Assembly (NCBI RefSeq): GCF_018320785.1
Contig: NC_054869.1
Location: forward strand, 14,642,698-14,706,697
DNA: 64,000 bases
Source of the DNA: Cheilinus undulatus
Taxonomy: Eukaryota; Chordata; Actinopteri; Labriformes; Labridae
Direction of reading: 5' to 3'
The notes beneath the pieces are model-generated. The model was given only the letters and a program-made list of their open reading frames with translations. It searched no databases and had not been told where the DNA came from. This document shows, in pieces, positions 33,151 to 64,000 of this stretch (position 1 is its first letter; every line of letters starts with the position of its first letter). Position numbers and translations under genes: made by a program.

Positions 33151-33482
33151 TTTTGAACAACAAGGGGTGCTTTGCAAAGACTTCTACACATCCAGGCTCT
33201 GAAGACCTCTGTGTTGCACGACCTTGTCATTAACAGAGAGCAGCAGCAGTGGGAGGTGGTGGAGCTCCTCTCATCCGTGTGCATGCTGCGTTGGTGCCAG
33301 TGATGATGAGAGGCTCCCAACAACAACACTCAAGCTCATTCAGCTCCTCTTCAGTCCCTGCACTCCTTTGGATTATCACTTCTTGTTGAGAGGATACCTG
33401 AAGAGGATTAAAGGAAGAACTGCGAGAAGGATTAACTGATTTTCTCCTTTTAAAGTTGGTTTAACTCACCATCTCATTCTGT
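33150..33482 (+). promoter_or_regulatory. antxr1: antxr1 promoter-proximal region and 5' UTR
   Basis: The sequence just upstream of the ATG is less AT-rich than the spacer, has purine-rich stretches (GGGGGAGAGAGAAAGACAGG at about 33121) and no splice acceptor between about 33250 and the ATG, so it is probably continuous 5' UTR. The transcription start cannot be fixed from sequence. Confidence 0.45.
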
Positions 33483-62466
<28,984 letters not shown>

Positions 62467-62499
62467 GTGAGACCATGTAAATCTCAGCCCTCAGTAATG

Positions 62500-62670
62500 A
62501 AGGCTTTAGAGGCACCGGCAGCGAAGTGGTTATGTGGCTGTTATCCTTGAACTGGATGACCTAAGAGGTTCAAAGCCAGCCTGGGACTCCATTCCAGCAT
62601 GTCCCCATCCTTTTTCTTTCCAGTTTTAACTCTATCCACTGCCCTTTCAGAAGTAAAGGCCAAAATAAAT
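62500..62670 (+). repeat. tRNA-derived SINE
   Basis: CACCGGCAGCGAAGTGGTTA, then GGTTCAAAGCCAGC (B-box-like), GCATGTCCCCATCC, CTCTATCCACTGCC and an AGTAAAGGCCAAAATAAA tail. Same family as the copy near 9.6 kb and the reversed ones at 15.3 and 23.3 kb. Confidence 0.6.
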
Positions 62671-62929
62671 ATATCACACTACAATGAAGGATTAATATCC
62701 AGCAAATAACCATTTCTTGACATCCTAGTTTTATTTTAGATGCTTACATTATTTAACTTTACACACAGAAAAAAAAATCACAAACTAAGAAAAACTACCA
62801 GGTTCTAAATTATTAGCCCTCCAACAACTGGCCTTTTTATTGAGTCATAGCACAAACCACGGTTGTGCAATAATGTACTTTAACTATGTAATGCTCAAAG
62901 CTTGTAAAATCAAGTTAGAACTGAGGGTT

Positions 62930-63665
62930 ATCTTCACATCTACAAACAGTATAAACCTTCAGTGAGGGTTTGAGCTGTCACTGGAGAAAGCATCAAGACA
63001 AAAACAGAAGAAACCAGTTTAGACTTCAGAAAAAGAATTGTTAAAGCTCATAAAGCAGGAAAAGGATATTCAAAGTAATCACAGCGTGTTCAAGTGTCAA
63101 GAACTGGAGTGAGAATCAAGAAATTCAAAGGGAACCACATAGTATAGAACAAGCCTGGCAGAGGGAGGAAGGGAAAGATTTCAAAGATTTTGGAAAGAAA
63201 AGTAGTGAGAGATGTGTCTGAAGACCCCAGAACAAATGCCAAGATACTAGTGAAGGACTTAGCCATGTTGGGAATTGTAGCCTCAAAGAAGACCACCACT
63301 AGAGCCCTTCACAGGAATGGACCAAGAAAAACTGCAGAAGGGACACCTTCAAGCCAGACTTGAGTATGCTATCGACCTGAAGAAAGATTCTGCATACTGG
63401 AAGCATGTCATTTGGCCACATTAGACCAAACTAGAGCTCTCTGGTCTCAGAGATGTAGCTTATGTTTGCTGAAAGAAGGGAAAGGCGTAAAACCCAAAGA
63501 ACAGCGTCCCCACAGTGGCACACGGCGGTGGAAGCATTATGCTGTGCACCTGGAACCTTGAGTCTTGTAAAGGTGGAAGGAATCATGAAGAAAGATAACC
63601 TGACACGCCTGATGGATTTGTTTCAACATCCATCTGGGAAAGCTTCAATAGGAATCGTTTGAGAA
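62930..63665 (+). mobile_element. Tc1-like transposase remnant, second family
   Basis: Broken plus frames give the pieces RKVVRDVSEDPRTNAKIL, KTTTRALHRNG, VPTVAHGGGSIML and VKVEGIMKKDN, in the order of a Tc1 transposase. Text differs from the 59-kb element, so it is a separate family. Stops and deletions; ends not defined. Confidence 0.7.
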
Positions 63666-63689
63666 AAGGCAGAGGCTTTGAAGAAAACT

Positions 63690-64000
63690 CAGAGTGTGAT
63701 TGGATGAACGTTCTGTCTGTCACATCTCTACGGTCCAATAAGAGCAACAAAACACGTGACGTAGCAGCTATCGAGGAATAACGCGAAACATGACTACGAA
63801 AGACATGTAAGTACGCGACTTTTGTTGTTTTTGAAAAGAAAACAACTCACTGCTGTTCTTTGCTCTTCTTTAAATGAAGAATTGTCGTCAAGTTCTGATA
63901 AAACTGGCGCTTTAGCAGCATCCACGCTAAGCTCTTCCGCCATAACTGCACCGGCCTCTTGCTGCTGCTTGTTTATGTCACGACTCTGTTACGCCTGAAA
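63690..64000. repeat. unclassified repeat, running off the window
   Basis: GTGATTGGATGAACGTTCTGTC at 63698 and the following region correspond to 52134 onward; GCTTTAGCAGCATCCACGCTAAG near 63920 parallels GCTACAGCTACATCCAAGCTA. Continues past the right edge. Confidence 0.6.

Larger units (their letters stand above)
62467..64000. other. start of antxr1 intron 15 to window edge
   Basis: No further antxr1 exon was found here. The region holds a SINE (62500-62670), a Tc1-like remnant (about 62930-63665) and the repeat starting near 63690. Confidence 0.7.

Noticed and set aside
33045..33439. Frames upstream of antxr1 as a separate small gene
   Set aside because: They overlap the presumed 5' UTR, contain low-complexity purine tracts and show no family match.

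Overview
The window is nuclear DNA of a ray-finned (teleost) fish. Coding sequence is split into short exons with GT/AG borders, introns are AT-rich, and much of the rest is fish-type repeats: hAT elements with 8-bp target-site duplications, Tc1/mariner remnants, an L1-type LINE, tRNA-derived SINEs and microsatellites. There is no bacterial, phage or CRISPR-like architecture, and almost all long open frames here are chance frames in introns or repeats.

Left part, minus strand: kansl3 (KAT8 regulatory NSL complex subunit 3). I could chain 19 coding exons from the start codon at 25458 down to 3911. Every junction keeps phase (2,541 nt, 847 codons), and the order matches the vertebrate protein. 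A probable 5' UTR exon ends at 26463 in a more GC-rich promoter-like block. A tandem (NAGNAG) acceptor near 2385 would add a stop codon almost at once and may be the terminal exon.

Middle (about 27.3-31.9 kb), plus strand: a roughly 2.85-kb tandem duplication, each copy holding a beta-microseminoprotein (MSMB/PSP94) family gene followed by the same Tc1-like repeat. The right copy (30561-31327) is intact: 4 exons, 106 aa, signal peptide and 10 cysteines after it. The left copy (27843-28569) is a pseudogene: start codon ATG to ACG, a 1-nt insertion in the last exon, a 29-nt third intron and a lost 3' end.

Right part, plus strand: antxr1-like gene (ANTXR cell adhesion molecule 1, also called tumour endothelial marker 8). 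Fifteen exons between 33483 and 62466 encode the first 404 residues: signal peptide, VWA domain with intact metal site, Ig-like region, transmembrane helix and the start of the cytoplasmic tail. The last part of the tail lies beyond the right edge.

The two large genes are divergent (head to head), with the MSMB-like pair between them. The genes have no evident joint pathway: chromatin regulation, a small secreted protein and a matrix receptor. I do not see an undescribed multi-gene system. The most unusual items are the fresh-looking MSMB pseudogene beside its intact twin, a hAT element nested in a Tc1-like element with a clean 8-bp duplication, a 1.4-kb degenerate minisatellite split by a transposon, a perfect 18-bp-arm palindrome, and the uncertain 3' end of kansl3.
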